DNA of 64,000 bases from JACTMI01 sp964618415 (lineage in GTDB: Bacteria; Acidobacteriota; Thermoanaerobaculia; Multivoradales; JAGPDF01): NCBI GenBank assembly GCA_964618415.1, contig CAZUAT010000007.1, forward strand, positions 1-64,000. The letters run 5' to 3'. The notes beneath the pieces were generated by a model that was given only the letters and a program-made list of their open reading frames with translations, did no database searches and was not told the origin of the DNA. Positions 31,085 to 39,634 of the stretch are shown piece after piece. Position 1 is the first letter of the stretch; each line of letters begins with the position of its first letter. The translations under genes and the position numbers were made by a program.

Positions 31085-32664
31085 ACCGCAGCATTCTCTG
31101 GCGGGGAGTGCTGATTTTCGGCCTCGCCGGGCTGGCCATCTGGGCCGCCTATCCGCCCCAGAAGAAGATCAATCTCGGCCTCGACCTGCAGGGCGGCATC
31201 CACCTCGAGCTCCAGGTGCGCACCCAGGACGCGGTGCGGGCGGAGACCGACCGCGACATGGAGATTCTGCGTCGGGAAGCGACCGGCGCCGGAATCGTCG
31301 GCCTTTCGACGAACCGGCTCACCGACACCCGCTTCGAAGTCACCGGGCTCGCCGAGTCCGACCAGAGCCGCTTCGACGAGGTGACGCGCAAGTGGCTGGG
31401 CAACGCCTGGAACGCGGAGAAGGGCGTCGGCGGACGGGTGGTGTTCAACATGGCGCCGGCCAACGAGCGCGCCATCCGCGACCTGTCGGTCAATCAGGCG
31501 CAGCAGACCATCCGCAACCGTATCGACCAGTTCGGCGTCGCCGAACCGGTCATCGCGCGCCAGGGCGCCACCAGCGACCGCATCGTCGTTCAACTCCCGG
31601 GCGTGGACGATCCGGAGCGCGTGAAGCGACTGATCAAGAACACGGCGTTTCTCGAGTTCCGGCTCTGCGACTTTCCGTGGACGGGAGCCGGCGCTGGATC
31701 ACGCGACGACATCCTCGCCCACTACGGCGGGCGCCTGCCGGACAACATCGAGATCCTGCCCGAGGTACGGCGCGACTCGTCGACCGGCCAGGTGCTCTCG
31801 CAGGCTTTCTGGGCGGTCGAGAAGCGGCAGGTGATCACCGGCCGCGACCTCAAGCACGCCAGCCCCTCGCAGGGACAGTTCGGGCAGCCGGTCGTCTCGT
31901 TCAACCTGAACGTGGACGGCGCGCGGGCGTTCGGCGAGGCCACCGGCGCGAACATCGGCCGCGGTCTGGCAATCGTGCTCGACGGAACGATCGTCTCGGC
32001 GCCGCAGATCAACGGTCGGATCACCGATTCGGGCGTCATCGAGGGCAACTTCACGCAGCAGGAGGTGCAGGACCTCGTCACCACGCTGCGCTCCGGCGCG
32101 CTGCCGGCGGGCATCGACTACGTCGAGGACAGGACGGTCGGCCCGTCGCTCGGACAGGATTCGATCGATTCGAGCATCAAGGCGGGTTTGCTGTCGATGA
32201 TCTGCATCGTGCTGTCGCTGCTGATCGTGTACCGGCTGTCCGGCCTCAACGCTCTGTTCGGTCTGGCGCTCAACGTGCTGCTGCTGTTCGGAGCACTGGC
32301 CTATTTCGACGCCACGCTTACGCTGCCCGGCACCGCCGGCATCGTGCTGTCCATCGCCATGGCGGTGGACGCCAACGTGCTGATCTTCGAGCGGATCAAG
32401 GAGGAGCTGCGAGCCGGCAAGACGCTCCGGTCAGCGATCGATGCCGGGTTCCAGAATGCGCTGTCGTCGATCCTCGACTCCAACATCACGACGCTGATCG
32501 CGGCCCTTTTCCTGTTCCAGTTCGGCACCGGACCGATTCGCGGCTTCGCGGTCACGCTCTCAATCGGCATCCTCGGCACGCTCTTCTGCGCGATCTACGT
32601 CAGCCGCTGGCTCTTCGAGGTGACGCAGACCCTGCGCCCGAACGCCGGGAAACTTTCCATCTGA
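31081..32664 (+). CDS. secD: Protein translocase subunit SecD
   Basis: A 527-residue inner-membrane protein that, with SecF, uses the proton gradient to aid late steps of Sec export. It has an N-terminal membrane helix, then NLGLDLQGGIHLELQV, a large periplasmic domain with IRNRIDQFGVAEPVI and VVQLPGVDDPERV, and a C-terminal block of five helices with GLLSMICIVLSLLIVYRL and the conserved AMAVDANVLIFERIKEEL. The length is normal. It starts in a 4-nt overlap with yajC. Confidence 0.96.
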   Translation: MNRSILWRGVLIFGLAGLAIWAAYPPQKKINLGLDLQGGIHLELQVRTQDAVRAETDRDMEILRREATGAGIVGLSTNRLTDTRFEVTGLAESDQSRFDEVTRKWLGNAWNAEKGVGGRVVFNMAPANERAIRDLSVNQAQQTIRNRIDQFGVAEPVIARQGATSDRIVVQLPGVDDPERVKRLIKNTAFLEFRLCDFPWTGAGAGSRDDILAHYGGRLPDNIEILPEVRRDSSTGQVLSQAFWAVEKRQVITGRDLKHASPSQGQFGQPVVSFNLNVDGARAFGEATGANIGRGLAIVLDGTIVSAPQINGRITDSGVIEGNFTQQEVQDLVTTLRSGALPAGIDYVEDRTVGPSLGQDSIDSSIKAGLLSMICIVLSLLIVYRLSGLNALFGLALNVLLLFGALAYFDATLTLPGTAGIVLSIAMAVDANVLIFERIKEELRAGKTLRSAIDAGFQNALSSILDSNITTLIAALFLFQFGTGPIRGFAVTLSIGILGTLFCAIYVSRWLFEVTQTLRPNAGKLSI

Positions 32665-32695
32665 CGGGCGCCAGGCGACCCGGGGAGCCCTATCG

Positions 32696-33901
32696 ATGGA
32701 CATTCTGACCAACACCAAGATCGACTTCATGAAGTATCGCCGCTTCTGGCTGGCCTTCTCCTTCGTGGTGATGGCAATCGGCGCGGTGGCGATCTTCTTC
32801 CTCGGTCACCTCAACATGGGCATCGATTTCGCCGGCGGAACGCAGCTGACGCTGAAGTTTGCCGAGCGGCCGGATGTCGAGCAGCTGCGCTCCGTGGTGA
32901 CCGGCGCTGGCGTGGGCGACGCGCAGCTCCAGCGGTTCGGGGATCCGGCGAGCAACGAGGTGATCATCGGCACGCCGATCCTCGAGGGCAAACCGGAGGG
33001 CAGCGCCGCGGAGGTCCTGGCCGCGATCGACGCGCGGTACAACGCCGGGGCCGACAGCCGGTCGGACATCAACCGGATCGGCACGCTGTCACTGGCCGAC
33101 CTGCTGGCCGCGACGGATCCCGACGGCGTCGGACCCGAGAGCGCAGCCGGGCACTACACGGGAGTGGCCGAGTCGGTGATGGCCGAGCGCAAGCGGCTCG
33201 GTATCTTCGTCTCCTGGGACGAAGTGGCGCGAGCGGCGGGACTCTCTCCGCGGGCCCTGGAGGCCATCAAGGCTCAGGGCAGGATCGGCAGCTACTCGGT
33301 GCTCGGCAGCGGCAACGTGAGCCCGCAGGTCGGATCGGAGATCCGTCAGCGCGGCATCCTCGCGGTAGTCGGCGCGATCCTGGGCATGCTGCTCTACATC
33401 TGGATCCGGTTCGAGCTTCGGTTCGGGATCGGCGCGACGATGTCGATTCTGCACGACGTGCTCATCACCCTCGGCATCTATGCCTTCATGGGTTACGAAT
33501 TCAACCTCACCACGGTCGCCGCGTTCCTGACGTTGATCGGCTACTCGGTGAACGACACGGTCGTCACCTTCGACCGCGTCCGCGAGAACATGCGCAAGAC
33601 CCGCGGCGGCGACCTGCTGACGCTGATCAACCGCAGTCTCAACGAAATGCTGGCCCGGACCCTGTTGACCGGCGGCACGACGGTCCTCGCCGCGCTGATG
33701 CTCTGGCTGTTCGGTGGGGAGGCAATTCGCGGCTTCGCCTTCATCATTCTGGTCGGCATCATCGTCGGCACCTATTCGTCGATCTACATCGCCAGCCCGT
33801 TCGCGATCCTCTGGGAGGAGTGGTTCGGGCCCGGCGGGCGCTTCCATCGCGACAAGGGCAAGCCGCAGCGCGCGGGTGCGGCTCCGGCTGCCTCCCGCTG
33901 A
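32696..33901 (+). CDS. secF: Protein translocase subunit SecF with a periplasmic insertion
   Basis: A 401-residue partner of SecD with six membrane helices; it shows GIDFAGGTQLTLKF near the N-terminus and VNDTVVTFDRVRENMRK in the C-terminal block. It is some 80 residues longer than a typical SecF because of a stretch around residues 120-198 (from SDINRIGT to KAQGRIGS) that looks like several short helices in the periplasmic domain. GGGGAG lies 8 nt before the ATG; 31 nt separate it from secD. Confidence 0.94.
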   Translation: MDILTNTKIDFMKYRRFWLAFSFVVMAIGAVAIFFLGHLNMGIDFAGGTQLTLKFAERPDVEQLRSVVTGAGVGDAQLQRFGDPASNEVIIGTPILEGKPEGSAAEVLAAIDARYNAGADSRSDINRIGTLSLADLLAATDPDGVGPESAAGHYTGVAESVMAERKRLGIFVSWDEVARAAGLSPRALEAIKAQGRIGSYSVLGSGNVSPQVGSEIRQRGILAVVGAILGMLLYIWIRFELRFGIGATMSILHDVLITLGIYAFMGYEFNLTTVAAFLTLIGYSVNDTVVTFDRVRENMRKTRGGDLLTLINRSLNEMLARTLLTGGTTVLAALMLWLFGGEAIRGFAFIILVGIIVGTYSSIYIASPFAILWEEWFGPGGRFHRDKGKPQRAGAAPAASR

Positions 33902-33959
33902 ACATCCGTAGAATCGTCACCGGTGGCAGCTGCCTGTCCGGGCGCCGCCGGTGACACCG

Positions 33960-36194
33960 ATGACCGACCACAAACGCCAGCCCGCGCCACCCGTTACGCC
34001 GCCGCGCCCGCCAGGGCTCGAGGAGCTGGCCGTCCATCTGGAGCGCAACGGGCGCGCAGTCGACCGCGTCCTGCTCGCCCGGGCCTGGGGGTTCTCGGCG
34101 GAGATGCACCGCGACCAGGTGCGCCGCTCCGGTGAGCCGTACCTGACGCACCCGGCGAGCGTCGCCTGGCTGCTGGCCGATCTGCGGCTCGACCTGACGA
34201 GCGTCGTCGTGGCGCTGCTCCACGACGTGCTCGAGGACACGCTGACCACGCGTGAGCGCCTGGAGCGCGAGTTCGGCAGCGAGATCGCCGAGCTCGTCGA
34301 CGGCGTGACCAAGATCGGCCGGCACATGTACGTTCGCAAGGACGACGCCCAGGCCGAGACCTTCCGCAAGATGATCCTCGCGTCGGCACGGGACATCCGG
34401 GTGATCCTCGTCAAGCTGGCCGACCGGCTGCACAACATGATGACCCTCGGGTCGATGTCACCCGAGGCGCGGCGGCGGATCTCGCAGGAGACTCTCGAGA
34501 TCTACGCCCCGATCGCCAACCGTCTCGGCATGGCCAAGGTCAAGGGCGATCTCGAGGACCTGGCGTTCTTCTACCTCTGGCCCCTGCAGTTCGCGGCGCT
34601 GCAGCAGGCCGTCAACGAGAAGGTCCGGGTCGGCAAGGCGGCGACCCGCCAGATCGCTGAACGGCTTGCCGCCAGTCTCGCCGAGGCCGGTGTCGAGTGC
34701 GAGATCAGCCATCGCGTGAAGCGCTTCTACTCGATCTTCCAGAAGCTGCGGCGGCAGGAGATCGAGGTCTCCGAGCTCTACGACTACCTCGCCTTCCGCA
34801 TCGTCACTCCGGAGCTGCGCGACTGCTATACCGCGCTCGGGGTGGTCCACCAGAACTGGCGCCCGATTCCGGGCCGGTTCAAGGACTACATCGCGATGCC
34901 GAAGCCGAACCTCTATCAGTCCCTGCACACCACGCTGCTGGGCCCCGCGGGACAGCCGTTCGAAGTGCAGATCCGGACCCGCGAGATGGATCTGGTGGCC
35001 GAGGAGGGCATCGCCGCGCACTGGCGCTACAAGGAGGGCAAGGCGGAGAACGCTTCGATCGACCGCAATGTCCTCTGGCTGCGGCAGCTGGTCGACGAGC
35101 ACATCGAGGGCGAGGACTCACGCACCTTCCTGTCGACGCTCAAGGTCGACCTCTACCCGGACGAGGTCTACGCCTTCTCGCCGAAGGGCGACGTCTTCGC
35201 ACTGCCCCGCGGAGCCACGCCGCTCGATTTCGCATACCGGATTCACACCGATATCGGACATCACTGCGCGGGCGCGCGCGTCAACGGGCGGCTGGTGCCG
35301 CTGCGCACGGCGCTGCGCACCGGGGACGTGGTCGAGGTGCTGACCCATGCCTCCCGGCACCCGAGCCGCGACTGGCTCTCCTGGGTGGCAACGCCGAAGG
35401 CGAAGTCGCGCATCCGGCAGTGGATCAACACCCAGCAGACCGCGGAGGCGATCCAGGTCGGGCGGCGCCTGCTCGAGAAGGAGCTGCAGCGGCTGCGCAC
35501 CGCGCCGCGCGCCGTCTACGAGGGCGAGACGTTCCGCGGGCTGCTGGTCGACGAGGGGCTGGCTCGCCCGGAGGATCTGCTGGCCCGCATCGGGTACGGA
35601 AAGATGTCGGTCCATCAGGTGCTGGAACGCGTCCTGACGCGCGAGCAGCTGGACCGCGAGCCGGTGGTCCCGGGGCGGCTCCGGCAGGCCTTCGAGCGGC
35701 TGGTGCCGCGGCGGGGCGGCGCCGGCCCGATCCAGGTGCGCGGTCAGGGTGATCTGATGGTCGTGCTCGCCAAGTGCTGCCGCCCGCTGCCCGGCGAGGA
35801 GATCGTCGGCTACGTGACCCGAGGCCGCGGCGTCTCGGTGCACTCGGTCAGCTGCCCGAACGTGCGCAACCTGCTCTACAACCCCGAGCGCGAGATCGAG
35901 GTGGCGTGGGCGAGCGGCGAGGATGGCCTCTATCCCGTCTCGCTGCTCATCCGCACGGAGGACCGGCGAGGGATGCTGGCCAAGCTGACCGAGGCGATCG
36001 CCAAGCTCGACACCAACATCCGTCAGATCGAGGCCGACACCGAGAACCCGGGGCGCGGCCACATCGAGGTGGTGCTCGACGTGCGCGACAGTGCCCATCT
36101 GGAGAGGGTGCGCCGCGCTCTGCGCGGCCAGCCCGGCGTGCTCGATGTCAGCCGGCGCATGCCCGGCGCCGCGCGGAGCGACGACCTGGGCTGA
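33960..36194 (+). CDS. rel: Bifunctional (p)ppGpp synthetase/hydrolase (Rel/SpoT)
   Basis: A 744-residue long RSH protein controlling the stringent response. In order: a hydrolase domain with the HD pair His88-Asp89 in LLHDVLEDT, a synthetase domain with RFKD (Arg306-Asp309) followed by YIAMPKPNLYQSLHTT, a TGS domain near 395-455 (DEVYAFSPKGDVFALPRGAT), a zinc-finger-like region (CCRPLPGEEIVGYVTRGRG) and a C-terminal ACT domain (RRGMLAKLTEAIAKLDTNI). RFKD, rather than the acidic motif of RelA, is the signature of enzymes that keep both activities. A GTG at 33951 would add three residues. TAGAAT at 33909-33914 is a probable -10. Confidence 0.95.
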   Translation: MTDHKRQPAPPVTPPRPPGLEELAVHLERNGRAVDRVLLARAWGFSAEMHRDQVRRSGEPYLTHPASVAWLLADLRLDLTSVVVALLHDVLEDTLTTRERLEREFGSEIAELVDGVTKIGRHMYVRKDDAQAETFRKMILASARDIRVILVKLADRLHNMMTLGSMSPEARRRISQETLEIYAPIANRLGMAKVKGDLEDLAFFYLWPLQFAALQQAVNEKVRVGKAATRQIAERLAASLAEAGVECEISHRVKRFYSIFQKLRRQEIEVSELYDYLAFRIVTPELRDCYTALGVVHQNWRPIPGRFKDYIAMPKPNLYQSLHTTLLGPAGQPFEVQIRTREMDLVAEEGIAAHWRYKEGKAENASIDRNVLWLRQLVDEHIEGEDSRTFLSTLKVDLYPDEVYAFSPKGDVFALPRGATPLDFAYRIHTDIGHHCAGARVNGRLVPLRTALRTGDVVEVLTHASRHPSRDWLSWVATPKAKSRIRQWINTQQTAEAIQVGRRLLEKELQRLRTAPRAVYEGETFRGLLVDEGLARPEDLLARIGYGKMSVHQVLERVLTREQLDREPVVPGRLRQAFERLVPRRGGAGPIQVRGQGDLMVVLAKCCRPLPGEEIVGYVTRGRGVSVHSVSCPNVRNLLYNPEREIEVAWASGEDGLYPVSLLIRTEDRRGMLAKLTEAIAKLDTNIRQIEADTENPGRGHIEVVLDVRDSAHLERVRRALRGQPGVLDVSRRMPGAARSDDLG

Positions 36195-36221
36195 GGACCG
36201 GCGGCGCGGCCGCGACGCCGC

Positions 36222-36452
36222 TTACTTGCCGGTGGGGGTTTCGGCGGGGGTCCAGGTGCGGACCGGCGGGCGTGCGACCTTGCCGCTGCGCAGGCAACGC
36301 GCGCAGACGCGCACCCGCTTGACGGTGCCGTCGATCAGCGCCTTGACGGAGCGCAGGTTCGGCTCCCAGGTCCGCGAGGTCACGTTGTGCGCGTGGCTGA
36401 CCTTGCGTCCGGTGACGGTGGACTTGCCGCAGACTTCACACTGCTTCGCCAT
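36222..36452 (-). CDS. rpmB: 50S ribosomal protein L28 (zinc-binding form)
   Basis: A 76-residue L28: MAKQCEVCGKSTVTGRKVSH, WEPNLRSVKAL and the C-terminal CARCLRSGKV. Both Cys pairs (CEVC and CARC) are kept, i.e. the zinc-binding C+ form. A GGAG lies about 8 nt before the ATG. It faces the rel gene at close range and is divergent from the pilus operon. Confidence 0.95.
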   Translation of the reverse strand: MAKQCEVCGKSTVTGRKVSHAHNVTSRTWEPNLRSVKALIDGTVKRVRVCARCLRSGKVARPPVRTWTPAETPTGK

Positions 36453-36584
36453 GATGCAACTCCGAAAGACTCGCAGGGAACCGGTGGTGGATCCTCGGCT
36501 TCGCCCGGGCGGGCGAACCGGCCGATTCTAGCCTTGCTTCCCCCAGGCCCGCAACCCGGCCTCGGAGGGGGTCCGAATCGGGGC

Positions 36585-36658
36585 TGTGCAATACTGCACA
36601 AGGATTTGGGCAGCATTTTCGGCAACCCCTTGACAGGCCTTGGGGTTGCTGGTACCTT
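36585..36658 (+). promoter_or_regulatory. Promoter/operator region of the pilus operon
   Basis: The 271-nt gap between rpmB and pilM holds an inverted repeat TGTGCA-atac-TGCACA (36585-36600), then a perfect -35 TTGACA (36630-36635), a 17-nt spacer and a weak -10 TACCTT (36653-36658). Overlapping it is a GG-N10-GC pair (36636-36637 and 36648-36649) with a full TTGCT at the -12 side, as in sigma-54 promoters, but the -24 side is poor. The inverted repeat is placed like an operator or activator site. Nothing else gene-like is seen in the gap. Confidence 0.45.
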
Positions 36659-36723
36659 GCTGACACGAATCGCTAGTAAGAAGTGCGGTCGGCGAGCTCG
36701 CTGGAGAGGGGGTAGATCGCATC

Positions 36724-37779
36724 GTGCTGTTCTCGCGCTCGAAGGGTCTGGTTGGACTCGATATCGGCAGTTCGGCGCTCAAACTGGTCGAGCTCCACGA
36801 GAAGAAGGGCGAGTATTGGCTCCAGCGCCTGGGGGTCGAGCCCCTGTCGCCGGAGGCGATCGTCGACGGCTCGATCATGGACTCCGCGCTCGTGGTCGAT
36901 GCCCTGAACCGGCTGATCGCCGCGACCGGGGTCAAGACCCCGAGTTTCGCCACCTCGCTGTCCGGTCACTCCGTCATCATCAAGAAGATCCAGGTGCCGG
37001 CGATGGCCTCGGAGGATCTCTCGGAGCAGATCCGGTGGGAGGCCGAGCAGTACATCCCGTTCGACATCAATGACGTCCGTCTCGACTACATCGTCCTCTC
37101 GGAGGGCGAGCCGGGTCGCGACAACATGGACGTGCTGCTGGTCGCCGTCAAGCGGGACAAGGTCAACGACTACGTCTCGGTGATCGGCCAGGCCGGCCGC
37201 GTCGCGACCCTGGTGGACGTCGACGCGTTCGCGATCCAGAACGCCTACGAGGTCAACTACGACCTCGATCACTCGAAGGTCGTGGCGCTGGTCAACATGG
37301 GCGCCAGCGTGACCAACATCAACATTCTCGTGCGCGGCCAGACCGCGTTCTGGCGCGACATCTCCTCGGCGGGCAACGGCTTCACGGAGGCGCTGCAGCG
37401 TGAGTTCAACCTGTCGTTCGAGCAGGCCGAGCGCCTCAAGCGCGGTCAGCCGGTCGACCGGTTCCAGCCCTCCGACGCCCGTGCGGTGCTCGATGGCGTG
37501 TCGGGCGAGCTCGCGACCGAGATCCAGAAGACTTTCGACTTCTTCGCCGCGACCTCCTCGGAGGGACCGGTCGACGAGATCGTGCTGTCGGGCGGCTGCG
37601 CGCTGACCCCGAACCTGCAGCAGGTGCTGCGCGAGCGGTTCGGAGTGCCGATCGAAGTGTTGGATCCGCTGCGCCGGATCCACTACCGCGACGGCGACTT
37701 CGACCGCGACTGGCTGCGCTCGATCTCGCCGATGCTGGCGGTTGCGGTGGGGCTGGCTGTCCGGAAGGCGGGAGGCTGA
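36724..37779 (+). CDS. pilM: Type IV pilus assembly protein PilM
   Basis: A 351-residue cytoplasmic actin-like ATPase of the type IV pilus inner-membrane platform. It has GLVGLDIGSSALKLVEL (phosphate 1), IRWEAEQYIPFDINDV, VALVNMGASVTNINIL (phosphate 2) and IVLSGGCALTPNL. It binds the N-terminal INLL motif of PilN, the next gene, 4 nt on. The GTG start fits the family; a purine-rich AGAGGGGG lies about 10 nt upstream. First gene of pilMNOPQ. Confidence 0.95.
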   Translation: MLFSRSKGLVGLDIGSSALKLVELHEKKGEYWLQRLGVEPLSPEAIVDGSIMDSALVVDALNRLIAATGVKTPSFATSLSGHSVIIKKIQVPAMASEDLSEQIRWEAEQYIPFDINDVRLDYIVLSEGEPGRDNMDVLLVAVKRDKVNDYVSVIGQAGRVATLVDVDAFAIQNAYEVNYDLDHSKVVALVNMGASVTNINILVRGQTAFWRDISSAGNGFTEALQREFNLSFEQAERLKRGQPVDRFQPSDARAVLDGVSGELATEIQKTFDFFAATSSEGPVDEIVLSGGCALTPNLQQVLRERFGVPIEVLDPLRRIHYRDGDFDRDWLRSISPMLAVAVGLAVRKAGG

Positions 37780-37783
37780 GCTC

Positions 37784-38419
37784 ATGCTCAAGATCAATCT
37801 GCTCGCCGAGGGAAAGCGCCCGGTCGTCGCTCGCAAGAAGGCGGCGACTTCGGGCGGCGGCGCCGGTAGCAGCGGCGACCTCGGGAACTACCTGCTCATT
37901 GCTGGGATCGTGCTCGGCCTGTTGGTGACGGCCGGCTGGTGGCTGATGCTCAGCAACCGGATCTCTAACAAGCAGGAACAGATCGCGGAAGCGAAGCGCG
38001 AGGTCGAGGAGCTCAAGGCCGTCATCAAGGAGGTCGAGGAGTACAAGCGCAAGAAGGCCGACCTCGAGCGCAAGATTCAGATCATCAACGATCTGAAGGC
38101 CAATCAGCGCGGTCCCGTCCAGATCATGGACGAGGTCTCCAAGGGCCTGCCGGAGCTGCTGTGGCTGACCAGCCTCGAGACCACCAACACGAACGTGAGC
38201 CTGCGCGGATCGGCGTTCAACATGTCGGCCGTGGCCAACCTGATCGACAACCTCGACCGGGTGGAGGCTTTCGGCGAGCCGATTCTCCAGGACGCCACGC
38301 AGCGAGCGGGCCGTGGTGCGCGGACCGAGGTCTACGACTTCCGGCTCTCCTTCCCGTACTCATTCAAGGCGCCTGCGGCGGCGCCGGCCGACGGGGCCGG
38401 CGCTCCGGCGGCGCGCTGA
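37784..38419 (+). CDS. pilN: Type IV pilus assembly protein PilN
   Basis: A 211-residue bitopic inner-membrane protein. It begins MLKINLLAEGKRP, keeping the INLL motif that docks into PilM, has one membrane helix near residues 37-58, a periplasmic coiled coil (EAKREVEELKAVIKEVEEYK) and a small alpha/beta domain with PELLWLTSLET. It pairs with PilO to link PilM to the secretin. A Pro/Ala-rich tail closes the protein. GGGAGG lies just before the ATG. Confidence 0.94.
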   Translation: MLKINLLAEGKRPVVARKKAATSGGGAGSSGDLGNYLLIAGIVLGLLVTAGWWLMLSNRISNKQEQIAEAKREVEELKAVIKEVEEYKRKKADLERKIQIINDLKANQRGPVQIMDEVSKGLPELLWLTSLETTNTNVSLRGSAFNMSAVANLIDNLDRVEAFGEPILQDATQRAGRGARTEVYDFRLSFPYSFKAPAAAPADGAGAPAAR

Positions 38420-38432
38420 TCGGAGACCGACG

Positions 38433-39050
38433 ATGGCATTTCAGACCGGACTCGAAGGCAAGCCCGCCTGGCAAGGCGGCCTGGTCGGCCTGCTCGTCGC
38501 GGCGCTCCTGGTCGGCGGTACGTACTGGCTGAAGTTCAAGGGACAGTACGAGCAGCTCGAGCGGATGGAGACCGAGTACCAGGGCCTGCAGCAGACGATC
38601 GCCGAAGGCCGCGCCGCCAAGGCCAAGCTCCCGCAGTTCCGCGAGGAGGTTCGCCGACTCGAGCTCGAGCTCGAGAAGCTGCTGCGCATCCTTCCCGCAC
38701 GGCGCAACACCCCCGAGCTGCTGCGGCGCATCCGCCAGTTGACCGAACAGGGTAACTTCGACCTTCTCAAGTTCACGCCGGGCAACTTCATCGACCGCGA
38801 GTTCTACAGCGAGTGGCCGATTACCGTCCGCCTGAACGGGACGTACCACAACCTGGCGCTCTTCTTCGACCGCATCGGCCGGTTCTCCCGCATCATCAAC
38901 ATCGAGAACCTCAAGGTCTCGACGCAGGCGAAGTCCGCCAAGGGGCACTCGATCACCGCCTCGTTCATCGCCAAGACGTTCGTCTACAAGGAGCCGGCTC
39001 CCGACGCCGAGCCCCAGACGGCGCCGGCGGGAGGTAGGGGTAACCGATGA
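38433..39050 (+). CDS. pilO: Type IV pilus assembly protein PilO
   Basis: A 205-residue bitopic inner-membrane protein: one membrane helix near residues 17-33, a periplasmic coiled coil (RLELELEKLLRILPARRNT) and a ferredoxin-like domain (TVRLNGTYHNLALFFDRIGRFSRI, quoted in part as GTYHNLALFFDRIGR). It forms the alignment complex with PilN and PilP. It starts 13 nt after pilN and overlaps pilP by 4 nt (ATGA). Confidence 0.94.
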   Translation: MAFQTGLEGKPAWQGGLVGLLVAALLVGGTYWLKFKGQYEQLERMETEYQGLQQTIAEGRAAKAKLPQFREEVRRLELELEKLLRILPARRNTPELLRRIRQLTEQGNFDLLKFTPGNFIDREFYSEWPITVRLNGTYHNLALFFDRIGRFSRIINIENLKVSTQAKSAKGHSITASFIAKTFVYKEPAPDAEPQTAPAGGRGNR

Positions 39051-39589
39051 GACCGGACCGATTCTTGAGCCGTATCGCGCTCGCCTTGCTCGCAGGCGCG
39101 GTGTTGACGACCGGCGCGGCACGCGCCCAGGACGACGGCACCGACACCACCGCGCCGGTCGACCCGACCGCGGCGGGTGACGCCGCCATCGTGGACGCCG
39201 GAGCCCGGATCGACGAGATCCTCGAGGGCGAGGAGGCGGTGCTCCAGGGCCAGGCGTACAGCTACGACCCCGGCGACCGTCGCGACCCGTTCCGGTCGCT
39301 CGAGACCGCGCAGACGCGGCCGGAGATTCAGGGCGAGCTGCCGGAGGGCGTACCGGGACTGCTGATCGACGAGGTCGATCTGACCGGCATCTACCGCACC
39401 TCGAGCGGTTACATCGCCCAGCTGGTGTCCCCCAACAAGGATCGCAGCTACCTCGTGCGCGTCGGGGATCAGCTCTACGACGGCGACGTGGTCCGGATCA
39501 GTCAGATGGAAGTCGTGTTCAAACAGATCGTCAACGACCCGACGGTGCTCAAGCCGTATCGGGAAGTGGTCAAGAAGCTCAGCCCTTAG
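39047..39589 (+). CDS. pilP: Type IV pilus assembly protein PilP
   Basis: A 180-residue periplasmic protein that connects PilN/PilO to the N0 domains of PilQ. It has a signal peptide (leader ending AARAQ), a disordered acidic linker, the conserved RRDPFRSL segment and a C-terminal beta domain (GIYRTSSGYIAQLVSPNKDRSYLVRVGD, in part). No lipobox cysteine is present, whereas many PilP proteins are lipoproteins; this one appears soluble. The start overlaps the pilO stop. Confidence 0.93.
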   Translation: MRPDRFLSRIALALLAGAVLTTGAARAQDDGTDTTAPVDPTAAGDAAIVDAGARIDEILEGEEAVLQGQAYSYDPGDRRDPFRSLETAQTRPEIQGELPEGVPGLLIDEVDLTGIYRTSSGYIAQLVSPNKDRSYLVRVGDQLYDGDVVRISQMEVVFKQIVNDPTVLKPYREVVKKLSP

Positions 39590-39634
39590 ACGGGGATGGA
39601 GACCGTGCGAGGCGACGCTACGGAGGCGAGCGAA

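Noticed and set aside
39596..39634. ATG at 39596 as the pilQ start
   Set aside because: No proper Shine-Dalgarno and a non-hydrophobic N-terminal extension; the ATG at 39635 has GGAGG at ideal spacing.
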